Assembly (NCBI RefSeq): GCF_042453785.1
Contig: NC_091675.1
Span: 8,630,501-8,694,500 of the forward strand
Origin: Malus domestica
Lineage: Eukaryota; Streptophyta; Magnoliopsida; Rosales; Rosaceae
Length of the DNA: 64,000 nucleotides
Direction of reading: 5' to 3'
Shown: positions 1-12,154 of the stretch, in pieces
Layout: each line of letters begins with the position of its first letter
How positions within the stretch are numbered: position 1 is the first letter of the stretch
Notes under the pieces: generated by a model
Seen by the model: only the letters and a program-made list of their open reading frames with translations
What the model was told of the DNA's origin: nothing
The model's database searches: none
Program-made: the position numbers and the translations under genes

Positions 1-3000
1 ATATTAAGCAATACACCCGAAAAATCAAGGACCACAAGATTCCGAAACCAATTACTATTAGGAATTGGCTTAAAATATAGTAGTTCCACTTTGTATAAGT
101 TAGGGAGCATTATTGTGTCAGATTATGAATTCCAACCACACATTCTAATAAAAATCTACTTGTTCATTGGCTTAAGTTCACAATTTAACAAAACTGTAAA
201 TATATGCATCATGTACTAAACAAATATTGGTTAAGTTGAGACAATATTCAAGCAACGTTACACAAACTGTCAGTTGGGTAGGAAGAGTCTTCGTAGATTG
301 GCATGCTTATATTGCTCATACAGTCAGTAAAAAGTAAATTCAAAACACCAACTCAGCTCACCTCACCCACATGGCCATGATCACAACTCAACCGATTCAC
401 AACCCATTACTTCAATTGCAAATCTCCTAGGTCTGGACTTCTAATCTCTTAGGAGTTGTAAATTAAATATAACTATTAAAGTTATTGTAAAATCATTGTA
501 TCATGACATGAATCTAAATCACGCTCAAACCTAAATCTGTTTAATCATTAAATTTGACAAACGGTTGATTCAAGTTGCCTAATATAAAAATATTAGTTAA
601 ATTGGAAACAATAGCTGTTAGACGTAACACAAGTTGTGCCAATCGAGTAGGCACTTAAAGAATTTCCATCCATCCAAAGAAGACAAAGGCAAGGGTAGGG
701 ACAAGAAAATTGCCCAAAACACACTAAATGTGGCTCTAGCGGCCCAAAAAACAGAAGGCAATTGCTGGGCTCCACTAAGCTCGTTGGACCGTTGAATTTC
801 CTACGGTAAACAAATACTGAAATTTGATCGTTGTGCCACTTGATGCATTTGATTTTCAAAGAATATGAAGATCAACAATCAGTAATAATCCAGCTAAAAA
901 AATATAAAATATAAAATAAAAAAATGAGTTTATTTATTTATTTAATAAGTACACAACTTTATTTAATAGGTGCAAACATCTACTTAATAGGTACGCAACT
1001 TTATCTAATAGGTGCAAACATCTATTTAATAGGTGCAAACATCTACTTTATTTAAAAAAATGAGTTTATTTCTTTGTTCCCTACACCACGACTCGTTATT
1101 CAAAGCACATTCTGAAACGAACAATCTTTATTTAATAGGTGCAAACATCTACTTGATGCAGGTGGAGAATAAGGCTAACAAAGCATAAAAAAATTAAAAA
1201 AATATATTTTTTAAGAAAACTGTTATTAACACTTCAAAAATCTCATTTTACACTTATTTACAAATGTATTTTTTTTTCTAATTATAGAAAATTTAGAGTG
1301 CCAAATGACAATTACTTTTCAAAATGAATAATAAGAATTGCCTTGTCTTTCCCCTTACTCTTGCAATTCTCAAACGAGTGGAATTGTTATTAGAGTTAGT
1401 AAACTAGGAAAGAGATCCTCTTTTGATCTCTTCCACCAAGGTTACCAGATCAAGTGATTCGGACATTTGAAATCTTATCTAACGATAAAAAATTATTATA
1501 ACTTTTAAAGAATCAAAACAAATAGGTTGTTGAATGAAATTTCAAAGATCTGGATCATTTGATCCAGTGGTCTTAGTGTAAGAAATCCGAAGAGAATCTC
1601 TTTCTAGTAAACTGAACCCAATAGACGAGCTCAGCCACGTGGCAATGAGTCATGACTCAACCGATTTGCTGAGGCAAAGCTGTGTGACATGTTTAGTGGC
1701 GAAGATCAACCCCATGGGCCGTGTTTTCTTTTTGGTAATATAATAACAGATTTCATAAGTGAAAGCGTCACAGGTTGCAGATTGTTAGGTAGAAAGGAAA
1801 GAAAATGACAAAAGCCCCGTTACTCAAACCGTGATTATTTAAGCCGGTGAATGAATGACAAGAGAGTATTCGGTGCGACCGTCACATTAACTAATAAATA
1901 TAAAGGCTGGAGCCATGAGTCAATGAGTGAGATATAATATAAGCAGTGAGAATGCTTTATATGTGTGTGGGCAGACTGGACACGTGGTCCCGACCGAAGT
2001 TTTTTTAGAGAATAACTTTAAAAGTTACTCAATGACACTGGTATGTTAGCCGTTAATTTGACTTCCGCAACTATTTAATTTTTTATTTTGAATATCAATC
2101 TTTCATTTTACGTACCATTCATTGCTACGTACCAATATTATCATGTTTTTAATTTAGGCTCACCTCAAAATTATTGAATCCAACTACAACATGTATTTTT
2201 GTTGATTCTCTTGTTTATATTGATTTCTTTTTTATAGGGGTGTTGAAAGTGAACTTGCATGTTCATATCAATCGTCACACCCACTGAGTGGTTGCCATTT
2301 TGTATAAAGTTAAAGCTGAGCCGTGCTATATTTAGAGCATTGAGGCTTCGTCACTAGCTAGGATGTCTATATTTAAGAAAAAGAAAGGCACTGAATGTAA
2401 TAGGATAATATAATAATGAGATTTGTTGAGGTTTTATGTTCTACTTTGACTTTGAGTATTGTGATTATTAACATTTTTCGTTACAAATTTCCTCTAACAA
2501 CATTTGTTGTTTTGCGAATTTTAAATAAGTTAACAAGTTTTAGAACTGAATGATTTCTTGTAGATGTGACTCCTAAAGACTAAAACATAGACAATTTCAA
2601 CAATAAAACTGCATATTCTAGGGTAGCCCTGCGAATGATTGAACACCTTCGCACTACCACCAATTTGGTGAACATATGCCAGTTCAAAAATTATTTAGTA
2701 GTAAATAAGCTAGCACTGCGTATTTATCTCCAATCCCAGTGTTGTTGTTTTAGGTTCTTCATCGGCTCTTTTCACTCCCTCTACCTCCAACTTTTTTCAC
2801 ATATTTGGAACACGAGATAGATCCATTGTACCATATTGTGTGGTCGACACTCGGACACGACAACTTTGTTCACGTAATTGGCAGCTTTCCTATCTTTCTC
2901 TCTCTCTTTTAGACGATAGTTTTAGAAAGGATGTGTTTCCATTTTTGTGAAATAATGTCCTCCTTAACATTAAAAGAAACTCTTTTAACATAGATAGTGT

Positions 3001-3240
3001 ATTCATGACAAAGTATACTACTATGCTATCGAACTTTTTCACCAACTTTGATGAACTAAATGAGCAAATCCGAACATATACTAACATATCATCTTATTCA
3101 TAAATTTAGCCGATGTAATTATCCTAGCACAAAAAAATTAACATATCATTTATGAACAAATTGAGTTTGGCCTAATATCCCTTTTCTTAAGTATAAAAAT
3201 TCTATAATTCAAACGGCAAGAAAAAAAATCCTAGCCGTTA
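1..3240. other. AT-rich intergenic DNA, no gene recognised
   Basis: No frame longer than about 90 codons has a recognisable domain or a splice-site context that would make it a gene. The only clear structure is the short direct-repeat cluster at 936-1160. A 61-codon frame at 2635 and small minus-strand frames at 593 and 2890 look like chance openings in AT-rich sequence. Confidence 0.7.
936..1160. repeat. Short interspersed direct repeats (AATAGGTGCAAACATCT)
   Basis: The motif AATAGGTGCAAACATCT occurs four times (near 966, 1008, 1028 and 1134), with a variant AATAGGTACGCAACTTTAT between copies. The flanking phrase AAAAATGAGTTTATTT also occurs twice (near 920 and 1057). This looks like a decayed minisatellite or transposon remnant. 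Confidence 0.7.
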
Positions 3241-3837
3241 GAGAGATTTTTTTTTTGTTGATTTCAGCTTTTGTTCTTAGGATTGGCGGCAATCTTTCTC
3301 GATCCTTCTTTTTTCTTTCATGTTTTTAGTAAGGTGGCTATCTCGTTTTGTCGAGGAGAGCGTTTGTGGTTATGATTGTGGTCACTCTCTCTTTTAGAGA
3401 GGAGAGCTTTTGTAGCGGTTTTGACTTACTGCTTAACCCCGGATTTTAGAGAGACAACTTTTGTTCAAATCAAAGGTGGTGATTTCGTGATTTATGCGCT
3501 TGGTAATGAATATGCGGAGGAAGCTCAATGTTTGTTGGAGGTGACTCATAGCAGGAGAGTGAACTTTGTTGTTGTTGTTGTTGTTGTGGTTTCGTTGTCT
3601 GTTTACTTGACAAATGGCTATGAGGACATCTTCGTTATGTCTCATAATAGGGCTTCTTTGCCGAATGAGCTGTCTTTTGCAAGTTTATCAATGCAAGCTT
3701 TTGTCCTCGTAAGTGTATCTTTCCGTTTGGTTCAATGTGCTTATGTGAGGTTATGTTTTGTATTATATTTCTGGTGCATTTGTAATCATGAAATTATACT
3801 CTTGATAAAAAAAATATTAAAATTGCACCAAAAATAA
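3240..3837 (+). other. Doubtful 153-codon frame with a (GTT)n tract; probably transposon debris
   Basis: A plus-strand frame at 3376-3837 contains a run of eight valines made by a (GTT)n microsatellite near 3568-3590. It ends in an A-rich stretch just before a TIR element. No domain was recognised. The A-rich end would fit the 3' end of a decayed non-LTR element, but nothing confirms that. Confidence 0.35.
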
Positions 3838-5279
3838 ACACAAATCTCAATACAGTTGTAGGAGAAAAACTTGTGTGGGGCTTGGTTTGCCACTGAATTT
3901 TGCTGAGTGACACTAATCCACTCAAAACTCACCAAGTGGCAAGTCTTAAATATAATCTTTATCATTTTTTATATTTAAGACTCATAATTATTTTTCCCAC
4001 TAATTAATATACACCATGAGATCAATCTAACGGTTAACTTTTACCTGTTTTCCCCTTTTTTTTTCTGCCCTAATATTCCCTGGTGTGTGTTTTGCTGAAC
4101 TCTTCACTTTCTCTGATCTCCCACTTCTTCCTCTCTCCCAGTTTTTCCTCCGGCTTTTCTTAAAAAGAAATTCTGAACCCTAAAAAAAATCACTTTCTCC
4201 AACTTTTATCATAGGAAGCAATTAAGAATCTGTAAGTTTATTTATTTACTTATACAATAGTTGATTTGATCATGTGAACTTAACATAAGTAACCCATATA
4301 TATATATACAGGCATATTAGGGTTAATTTTTTATTTGTTTTAGTTAATATGTTAGTCTAATATTAGGGTTCATATGTTACCCATTAGTCCCAATTCCCCC
4401 TCTCTTGGTTGGTTCAAGAGCTCTGCACGTTAAGGAAAGCATGGCCTGCGCAGTTTAAAGCAGTAGCATCTGATAGCGTGATACGTAGAAATCCTCATTT
4501 AGCAACTGAACAAAGTGTGAATATCCCTACACTTTAAGCCGCCTTACTTCAGCTAGTGAATAAAGATGGGGAAATGAACAAAAAAAAAGGGCAGAGAGAA
4601 AGAAGTGAAGAGTCCAGCAAAACACAAACGGATGGAATATTTGGGAAGAAAAAAGGGGAAAATAATAAAAAGTTAACCATTTAATTGATTGTATATTAAT
4701 TAGTAAGAAAAATAATGATGAGAATCTTAAATATAAAATAATGATAAAAGATTTAGATGAGTTTTGAGTGAATCGTAGTGTCACTCAGTAAGGTCATCTC
4801 CAATCCAAGACTGGCCAGAGGGATCGTTTTAGCCTTCTGGCCCTTTAAGAAATTAATATTTTAATGAACTGTGCATGACTATATTTCTTACCATCTCCAA
4901 TCGAGGGTCAAAGGGCTATAAGGCTCGTTTTAGCCTTGTCACAAAAAATCATCTCCAACCGAGGACCAAAAGGTCATATGGCAAAATATAAACATTAATC
5001 CTTGCAAAAGATTAAAATTTAAAAAAAAACCTGGTGCTAGATTAAATATTCAATTTAATCCTTTGAGTGTACTTTTATCAAAATTTACATTTTTTTTTTA
5101 TTTAATGTGTATTTTTATTTAATCTCTCCATATTAAATTTTAATTTTATTAATATGCACATATTTAGTTTTTTTTTAATTAGAAATGAATGTAAATGAGA
5201 AAATATTAAAAAAAATTTGTGATACAAAAATATTTAAATACATAAGTGTTCAGAAATGATTGTGCCAAATATATAAAAT

Positions 5280-5640
5280 TGACTTTTTTGTACCGAAATA
5301 TTTGTACCTACATGATTGTACCGAAATATATTATAATGAACCTAAATGTATGTACCGAAATGTATTATATTGAATTAATGTACTTAAATGTCAATACCGA
5401 AATGTATGTACCTAAATGTCAATACCGAAAATGTATGTACCTAAATGTCAATACCGAAAATGTATGTACCTAAATGTATTTACCGAAATATAATAATTGA
5501 ATTAATGTTCCTAAAAGTCGATATTCAAATGTGTGTACCAAAGTGTACGTAACGAAATGCATTATATTGACCGAAATGCATTATATTGAATCAATGTAAC
5601 TACATGTTTGTACCATGGATATACCAAAATATTCAAATGT
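5280..5640. repeat. Degenerate tandem repeats built on TGTACC(G/T)AAATGT
   Basis: The units TGTACCGAAATGT and TGTACCTAAATGTCAATACC alternate about a dozen times. Three consecutive 30-32 bp units near 5375-5480 are almost identical. A similar phrase (TGTACCCAT) recurs in the Mutator-like elements at 23.1, 40.7 and 55.1 kb. Confidence 0.75.
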
Positions 5641-6186
5641 ATTAATGTACCTAAATAAAGAACATACAAAATTGTTATCGGAATATATATTATAAAAAAA
5701 TTAGTTGCCTAAATGTAGACATTAAAATATATTATGATGAATGAAATAAAAATTAAATTTAAATGTAATTAATACATTAAAATAAAAATAAAAGGATAAA
5801 ACAAAACATCAAAATACAACTAATAAATGATATGATTAAATGTGCTAGGGACTAAAATTGGATTTTAATCTTACATATGGTTATAATCTAAAACTCATCT
5901 TTTTTAAGGATTAAAATGAAGTTTTCTATATAATTTATTATTTAAATTTAAAAACTACAACAACTTAAATTAAATGTAATATAATTAAATATTTAAAATA
6001 AATTGTGAAAACACTTACTTCGTTGTAGTAATTGGCGCCGCTTTCATGTCTACTTACCGTGATTAACAGTTGTATATTAAATTAATTTTTTAATTTAAGT
6101 GTCCAATCACTAGTACAACTTAGTTTGAGATTTGTCCCAAACTTACATTTATAAATGCACGTTTACCATCTCTAATAGGAAGCTTA

Positions 6187-6340
6187 GATTTGTCCCACAT
6201 TAGGCGAGAATTGAGCAAGCAAAAGCTTGCATGTGTGGCACCCATTATATTTGTCCCACATCAGTTGTGGGAGAGGTTTGAGCAATCAAATATGCTTATA
6301 AAAGCAACATCTCCATATAGAACCAATCACCTTTCTGGGC
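6187..6340 (+). promoter_or_regulatory. snRNA-type promoter (USE + TATA) joined to a truncated U2-like 5' end
   Basis: GTCCCACATCA at 6253-6263 matches the upstream sequence element (USE, RTCCCACATCG) of plant snRNA genes. TTATAAAAG follows at 6296-6304. The gap between USE and TATA is 33 nt, the spacing known for pol II snRNA genes; pol III genes use about 10 nt less. About 29 nt after the TATA start comes ATCACCTTTCTGGGCCTT (6326-6343), which resembles the conserved 5' end of U2 snRNA as I remember it. Similarity stops after about 18 nt, so this is not a complete U2 gene. A second USE-like GTCCCACATTAGG lies at about 6192. Confidence 0.55.
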
Positions 6341-6710
6341 CTTAATTAAATATTCTTTTTAAATTTTTGGCCAAAAAAAAAATTGAAAAAATAAAAAAAA
6401 ATAAAATAAAAAAATTCAAAAATAACGACTAGTTGACGTCAGCTAGCTATTGAGATTCAAAATTTTTAGCCCGGCCCGGGGTTGCCTGGCTGGCTCATAT
6501 GGGCCGGTCGGTTGGCCATTTGGCTTTTTTTTTGTCTAGTGGGGTCCACGAGCCCTTTGGCCTGGCCCTTGGTTGGAGATGGTTTTAGGCCTATTTTCGG
6601 TCATCTGAACCTTTCGGTTGGAGATGGCCTATAATCCAGTGCCAAGCCAAACTTTACACAAGTTTTTCTCTAGTTGTAGAGTTGTTATAAGTAACAACTC
6701 ATTAAAAATC

Positions 6711-7530
6711 CAAAACTTTCCTATATTGACATCGTTTTTTCTTCTTTTGTTGGGCATTTAAAGTGATTTATTATTCCAAACTTCCTATATACAAATGTAA
6801 GTAGGTTAGTTTAGTACCATAAACACTTGAGGTTTTTCGTGTTTTCACAAAACTCAAGGGGCTATGTGAAAATAAATTAAAACTTCATGGGTGTTAATGT
6901 AATTTCCAGAACGTGAAGGATTTTGTGAAAAATTCAAAAAACCATAAGGGATATTTGTAATATTAACCGGTTACGGTATAGTCATATTTGTAATAGTAAC
7001 ACAAACATTTAAGTTGAGACGACTTGGCTATTGGTACTATAATATCGTTCTTTATTAAAAATCTTAAATTTGAATATCGAAAATAACAAGATTGATCCAA
7101 ATTATTAGCCAACTCCCTCACTGAAAGTCGGTGTACAGAGTACACAGTTAACTCAAACCCTAGGACGCGTGAGACATCCACAACAAAAAGCAAAGAGAGA
7201 TTATATTCACACATCCCAAATTATTTTTCCTATACCTTTTTATTTTTTAACATCTACACTCCACTAACACTTGATAGAAAAATATTTATAAATTAAAAAA
7301 ATATGAGAGAATTAATTTGAGATGTGTGAATATAATCTCCCAAAGCAAAAACGAAACAAAGGGACGAGTGAGACAGCAAAAGTACAGAACACAGACAAAA
7401 TGTCGAATGTAAATTAAATTGCATAAACAACGAATCAGGCGCTCCGAACTCGTCGGTCCTCAGCCAATTAGGTTTCTCCACGTACTCGCATCCTACAACT
7501 TTAGACCGGGCCCCGCGGAACCCTCCGGCG
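6711..7530. other. Intergenic DNA upstream of the boron transporter
   Basis: No gene recognised. The base composition changes sharply near 7490, where a GC-rich stretch (7500-7530) begins immediately before the presumed promoter of the boron transporter. Confidence 0.6.
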
Positions 7531-7535
7531 TCTGA

Positions 7536-7543
7536 TATTTAAG
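7536..7543 (+). promoter_or_regulatory. Possible TATA box of the boron transporter gene
   Basis: TATTTAAG lies between a GC-rich block and a pyrimidine-rich stretch (CTTCTCCCTCCGC) that would suit a plant transcription start near 7565. The position is an inference from composition only. Confidence 0.4.
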
Positions 7544-7564
7544 TGTGATGCGCTGCTTCTCCCT

Positions 7565-7653
7565 CCGCAATTCTCTCCCGCTGCATCGGAGGAGAAACCA
7601 GACAGGTTGTTGTTCTAAGGGGTAGAGAGAGAAAGGGGTAGAGAGAGAAAGGG

Positions 7654-7690
<37 letters not shown>

Positions 7691-8389
7691 GATAAGAGGC
7701 TAATAATAAAAACGAAAATTTAAGAGAGATTGAGAGGTAGAAGGGCGAGATTGTCCCTGACCCCTAATCAGAGTCTGTGACCTCCGGCAACCTCCCCTGC
7801 CGGAATAACTCTCTCTTCCGGAGCCTGTCGCTTCCGGCATTCCTGTCTTTTATCATATCCTCTTCATCGGTTGTAGGACTCGGGTTCGTGGGCCCCACCA
7901 TTCCCTCTTGTTTCATGTTCATGTTGTTTTTTTTCTTCCCATGCATGCATTTGCTTAATTTCGCATGATCAACTCATCATTTGCATTCCAATCCCATGTT
8001 GTTTTTGTTGTTGATTTTGATGTTTGTGTTTGTATTATGAAAAGAGAGAAGATTTTTTTTTACCGCATACCAATCTACAATCTACAGTGTATATTTATTA
8101 ATGCCAAATTAATATTTAGATACCATATGATATTAGTGAATCCAATCGTCATTTATGCCAGCCTTACTCTTTATACAACACTTTTGAAGCTTATTTGGAA
8201 GTTCAGTTTTATTGTTTACTTTGACATCATCATTTGTCCTGGCCTTCCTCTTTATACAATGCTTTGGAAGGTGTTTTTGAAAATTCTCTTTTTTGTTTTC
8301 TTTCACATTTGTGTCTCTCTCACACACTCTATAACAATTTGACTGGCCATTACTCATTGCTTGCCAATCAAACAAAACTTGCAGCAGAA
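7565..8389 (+). other. 5' leader of the boron transporter, with (GA)n tract and probable leader intron
   Basis: The leader contains a GA-rich microsatellite (about 7620-7686). It ends with TTGCAG (8379-8384), a good splice acceptor, only a few bases before the ATG at 8390. This suggests an intron inside the 5' UTR; CAG|GTTGTT near 7607 is one candidate donor. Several upstream ATGs lie in this stretch, but most would be removed if it is intronic. Leader uORFs regulate some plant BOR genes. No minimal ATG-stop uORF was found here. Confidence 0.5.
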
Positions 8390-11300
8390 ATGGCGAACAT
8401 CAGAAGTCCATTCAAGGGAATAATCCAAGATGTCAAAGGAAGAGCAGCATGCTACAAGGAAGATTGGATTGAAGGACTTTGTTCCGGTGTCAGGTAAAAA
8501 TTCTGTAATTTTCATAAGTTTATTGCCCCGTCTGGTAACCATTTTAGTTTTAGTTTTTAGTTCGAGTTTTTTATTTTCCATTTCGTTTGGTTCAGTCTTC
8601 TCCATGCATTGCAGGATATTGGCTCCAACTTTCTACATTTTTTTTGCCTCCGCACTTCCGGTCATTGCCTTTGGGGAGCAATTGAGTAGGGATACAGGTA
8701 TAACATTTGCTGATAAGAACTCAATAATATAGCATTATGTGTTTATAATTTTTTGTTTTCTAGCTAGTTGAGGTTTTTAATGGAGGGAGCCTGAAATTTA
8801 TGTTTGTGTGATTGTAGATGGAACCCTAAGCACAGTGGAGACATTGGCTTCTACTGCTTTATGCGGTATCATCCAATCACTATTCGGCGGGCAGCCTTTG
8901 CTGGTCTTAGGAGTTGCAGAACCAACCGTCATAATGTATAACTATCTGTACACCTTCAGTAAAGGACGGCCGGAGTTGGGGACCAAGCTCTTTCTAGCTT
9001 GGACTGGTTGGTACGTGAACAGCTGTCCTTATCTATTTTTCCAAGATTTTCGATGTGCCTTTTCGCTATGTGTCCGGAAATAGATTTTTGATCTCTTGTT
9101 TGCTTACTCTTATGTCACAGGGTTTGTGTCTGGACAGCATTATTGCTGATTCTTCTGGCCATTTTCAATGCATGTACCATCGTTACTAGATTTACTAGGA
9201 TTGCCGGGGAACTTTTCGGGATGTTGATCTCCGTTCTTTTTATCCAAGAGGCCATCAAGGTTTGTGGCGTTGAGTTTCTTGGAAAAACATAACAAGTTTC
9301 GGATCTTTTGAGTTGACTTTAACCCCAAGTAAATGCTTATTTGGCAGGGAGTGATTTCTGAGTTCAGTATTCCGAAAGGTGAAGATCCAAAGCTGGAGGA
9401 GTTTCAATTCCAATGGCTCTATGCCAACGGGTTGCTAGCAGTGATTTTCTGCTTCGGTCTGACTTTCACTGCCCTTAAGAGCAGAAAAGCGAGGTCATGG
9501 TGGTATGGCTCAGGTAATGAAATGGGAGTTTGCGATTCGATCATTTTGTGAAAGATCATTGTACTTAAATGGTTTTGGTTATTCTTATCCTGTCCTTTTT
9601 TGGGCGATGGATGCAGGGTGGCTCCGAAGTTTTATTGCAGATTATGGGGTTCCTCTTATGGTCTTGGTGTGGACAGCACTGTCTTATGCTTTACCTGGTA
9701 AAGTTCCACATGGAGTTCCCAGGAGGCTTGTTTGTCCGTTTCCCTGGGACTCTAAATCACTCTACCATTGGACAGTCGTCAAGGTATTATTAGATTTAGC
9801 GCATGTCTGGTAATCATTTCGTTTTTAGTTTTTGCCTTTGACCTTTAGCTGGAATCAAAGGCTCGATACCGGAATAATAATCCATTTCCCATGTTTAAAT
9901 TGCAGGATATGCCAAATGTCCCTGTCATGTATATTTTCGCTGCCTTCATACCGGCTGTGATGATAGCAGGTCTATACTTTTTTGATCACAGTGTAGCTTC
10001 ACAGCTTGCACAACAGAAGGAGTTTAATCTTCAGAAACCATCTGCATACCACTATGACATGTTTCTCTTGGGAGTAACAGTATGTTTTCCAACTTCAAAT
10101 CTTCTTTTCCTTTTCCTTTTCGTTTGTAATCTATATGTTTATAACTCTGCTGCTACATTTTCAATGCTGCAGACATTGGTTTGTGGGTTGCTTGGACTTC
10201 CTCCTTCAAATGGGGTTCTTCCGCAGTCCCCCATGCACACTAAGAGTCTTGCTGTTCTAAGGCGTCAGGTGATCCGAAAGAAGATGGTAAAGAGTGCCAA
10301 GGAATGCATGAAACTAAATGCAACCAACTCTGAGATGTTTGGAAGGATGGAAGCTGTGTTCATAGAAATGGACAGGGGATCTCCTCCAAATGTAAGTGCT
10401 CAAAGCTTTCCTCCGTCATTTGTTCTATTCCATTGTCAAATCATAGTTTTTCTATCCTTGCAGTCCAAGGAGTTGGAGAACTTAAGGGAGGCTGTGATGA
10501 AATCTGATGATGGAGGAGATTTGAAGGGCAAATTTGATCCAGAGAAACACATTGATGCTCATTTGCCTGTTCGGGTTAATGAGCAAAGAGTGAGTAACCT
10601 GCTGCAGTCACTCCTTGTGGGAGGCTCAGTATTCGCAATCTTCGTAATAAAAAAGATTCCTACCTCAGTTCTTTGGGGATACTTTGCCTACATGGCGATT
10701 GATAGTCTCCCAGGTAATCAGTTCTGGGAGAGGCTCTTGCTACTCTTCATCAGCCCTAAACGACGTTACAAGTAAGTCATTCTAAAAGTTTCAATAAATT
10801 GCCATGAATGTTTATGTAGTAGCTTATCAGGATCTCGATTCATCTTCTAATTCTGTCATTTTCTTGGACAGGGTTTTGGAAGCTTCTCATGCTTCGTTCG
10901 TGGAGTTAGTACCGTTCAAGTACATAGTTGCATTTACACTCTTCCAACTCGTATACTTCCTGATATGTTTCGGGGTGACATGGATACCTATAGCCGGAAT
11001 ATTGTTCCCACTGCCATTCTTCCTTCTCATCAGCATAAGGGAACATCTGCTACCTAAGTTCTTTCATCCTGCCCATCTTCAAGAACTCGATTCTTGTGAG
11101 TGGGAAGAAGTTTCCGGTGCTCCACATGTAAGTCTCTTGTACTTTCTTCCGGCTTGTATGAATGCGTTTAAAGGATTCCAATTCATGGCATTGAAATGTG
11201 TGAGCAGGAAAAAGTACCACCCGAACCTGGAAACGATGATGGTACAGATGATTTCTATGATGCTGAGATATTGGATGAGATGACAACAAGCAGAGGAGAG

Positions 11301-11485
11301 TTGAAGCTCAGAACCAGCTTCAGTAGTGAAGAAAGGTTTTCACATGTAAGAAAAAAAAGCCAATTCATGTCATCCGTCTTTATTTTAATCACTTTTCGAT
11401 CATTATACACTTTTCCAATCAGTTCAATGATGCATTTCAACGCAAATTTGTGCAGGTGCACCCCGAAGATGTTGCCCGAATTTGA
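8390..11485 (+). CDS. BOR4-like: BOR4-like boron exporter, 12 coding exons
   Basis: A plasma-membrane borate exporter of the SLC4/anion-exchanger-like family. It moves boron out of cells for xylem loading or for tolerance of high boron. Coding exons read 8390-8493, 8615-8697, 8818-9010, 9121-9259, 9348-9513, 9617-9783, 9906-10079, 10173-10391, 10464-10771, 10872-11127, 11208-11345 and 11456-11485. All introns are GT-AG and phases agree throughout, giving 658 aa. Family blocks include [22 protein letters not shown]-type and [10 protein letters not shown] blocks, [86 protein letters not shown] and [19 protein letters not shown]. The acidic tail [18 protein letters not shown] is typical of the BOR4-7 branch rather than BOR1-3. 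About ten membrane segments are expected. The start was chosen because the protein opens with the conserved [19 protein letters not shown] block. Only the last exon (nine codons) is uncertain. Confidence 0.93.
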
Positions 11486-12154
11486 CGAAACAGTCTATTA
11501 CGATCAGAGTATGGATAGATTGACACCTGAGCTTGTCCTTATCATGATCTGATTGATGTCCTCAGCAGAGGATTGTTAAATTACAGAAAAGAGGACTAAG
11601 GATTATGCCTAGCTTGGAAAACAAGTAATATATAGAGAAAATCATGTGCGGATTCCGCGATGTTTTTTGGGCAATTAAGGGACAAAGGGTAGGGAAGAGG
11701 AGGGGGATATGTAAAAGTTAACTGGAAGAGTTGAGGGGGATTCAGGAGCAGTTGTAACTCTTGTAAAATTTCACCGAGGAATGTAATTTTTTCCCTTTTT
11801 CTTTTAGATTTTCACTTTTTCTTGGTTTTCAATTTTTACACAAGCTTGTAGAATCAGATAAGGTGAAATCATTTATGTTATCTTCTTCTTTTTTCTTTAT
11901 GTTTGGGATTCCCTATTTAAATTTCCTTCAAGTGAACTGAACCTGGTGAATTTTTTTTTCTTTTCAAATGACTGTATACTTAATTATTAATAATTTTTGT
12001 TACATAATTATGATAATAAATGGGGGTAAGGCTAGCCGACATTCACCTCTCCCAGACCCTGCGTAAAGCGGGAGCCTTGTGCACTGGGTACGACAATTAT
12101 GATAATAGTTATAGACATGCCATCTGGGGTATAATTTTCTGGCCTTCTGCATCG
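11486..12154. other. Convergent intergenic gap between the boron and potassium transporters
   Basis: This stretch holds the 3' UTRs of two genes pointing at each other. The only recognisable insertion is the SINE fragment at 12019-12094, which would lie in or near the 3' UTR of the channel gene. No separate gene was found. Confidence 0.7.
12019..12094 (+). mobile_element. 3' fragment of an Au-like plant SINE
   Basis: GGGGTAAGGCTAGCCGACAT followed by CCCAGACCCTGCGTAAAGCG and GGAGCCTTGTGCACTGGGTA matches the 3' part of the widespread plant Au SINE as I remember it. A 13-bp direct repeat, AATTATGATAATA, flanks it (12006-12018 and 12095-12107), which supports target-primed insertion of a 5'-truncated copy. 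Confidence 0.7.

Larger units (their letters stand above)
4792..6629. mobile_element. Inner TIR element nested in the right arm of the outer one
   Basis: The ends are inverted: GGTCATCTCCAATC at the left and a right end whose complement reads GGCCATCTCCAACC. The element interrupts the right arm of the outer element after CACTCAGTAA and resumes at TATAATCCAG. That would fit a 3-bp TAA/TAT target site of PIF/Harbinger type with one mismatch, which is inference. The interior is very AT-rich and has no transposase. It holds the TGTACC-type tandem repeats and the snRNA-like promoter described separately. Confidence 0.6.
3838..6710. mobile_element. Outer TIR DNA transposon (non-autonomous), interrupted by a nested element
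   Basis: The left arm (about 3850-4140) and right arm (about 4590-4791, continuing at 6630-6700) are inverted copies. Matching landmarks are GAGAAAAACTTGTGT on the left and ACACAAGTTTTTCTC on the right, and GAGTGACACT on the left and AGTGTCACTC on the right. The right arm is split by the inner element at 4792-6629. No transposase frame is visible. The superfamily is uncertain and the termini are approximate. Confidence 0.65.

Noticed and set aside
3376..3837. 153-codon plus-strand frame with a valine run
   Set aside because: The valines come from a (GTT)n microsatellite, there is no domain and no splice context, and the end is A-rich transposon-like sequence.
6187..6400. Complete U2 snRNA gene
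   Set aside because: Similarity to U2 ends after about 18 nt, and the downstream sequence is AT-rich and lacks the branch-site pairing and Sm regions.
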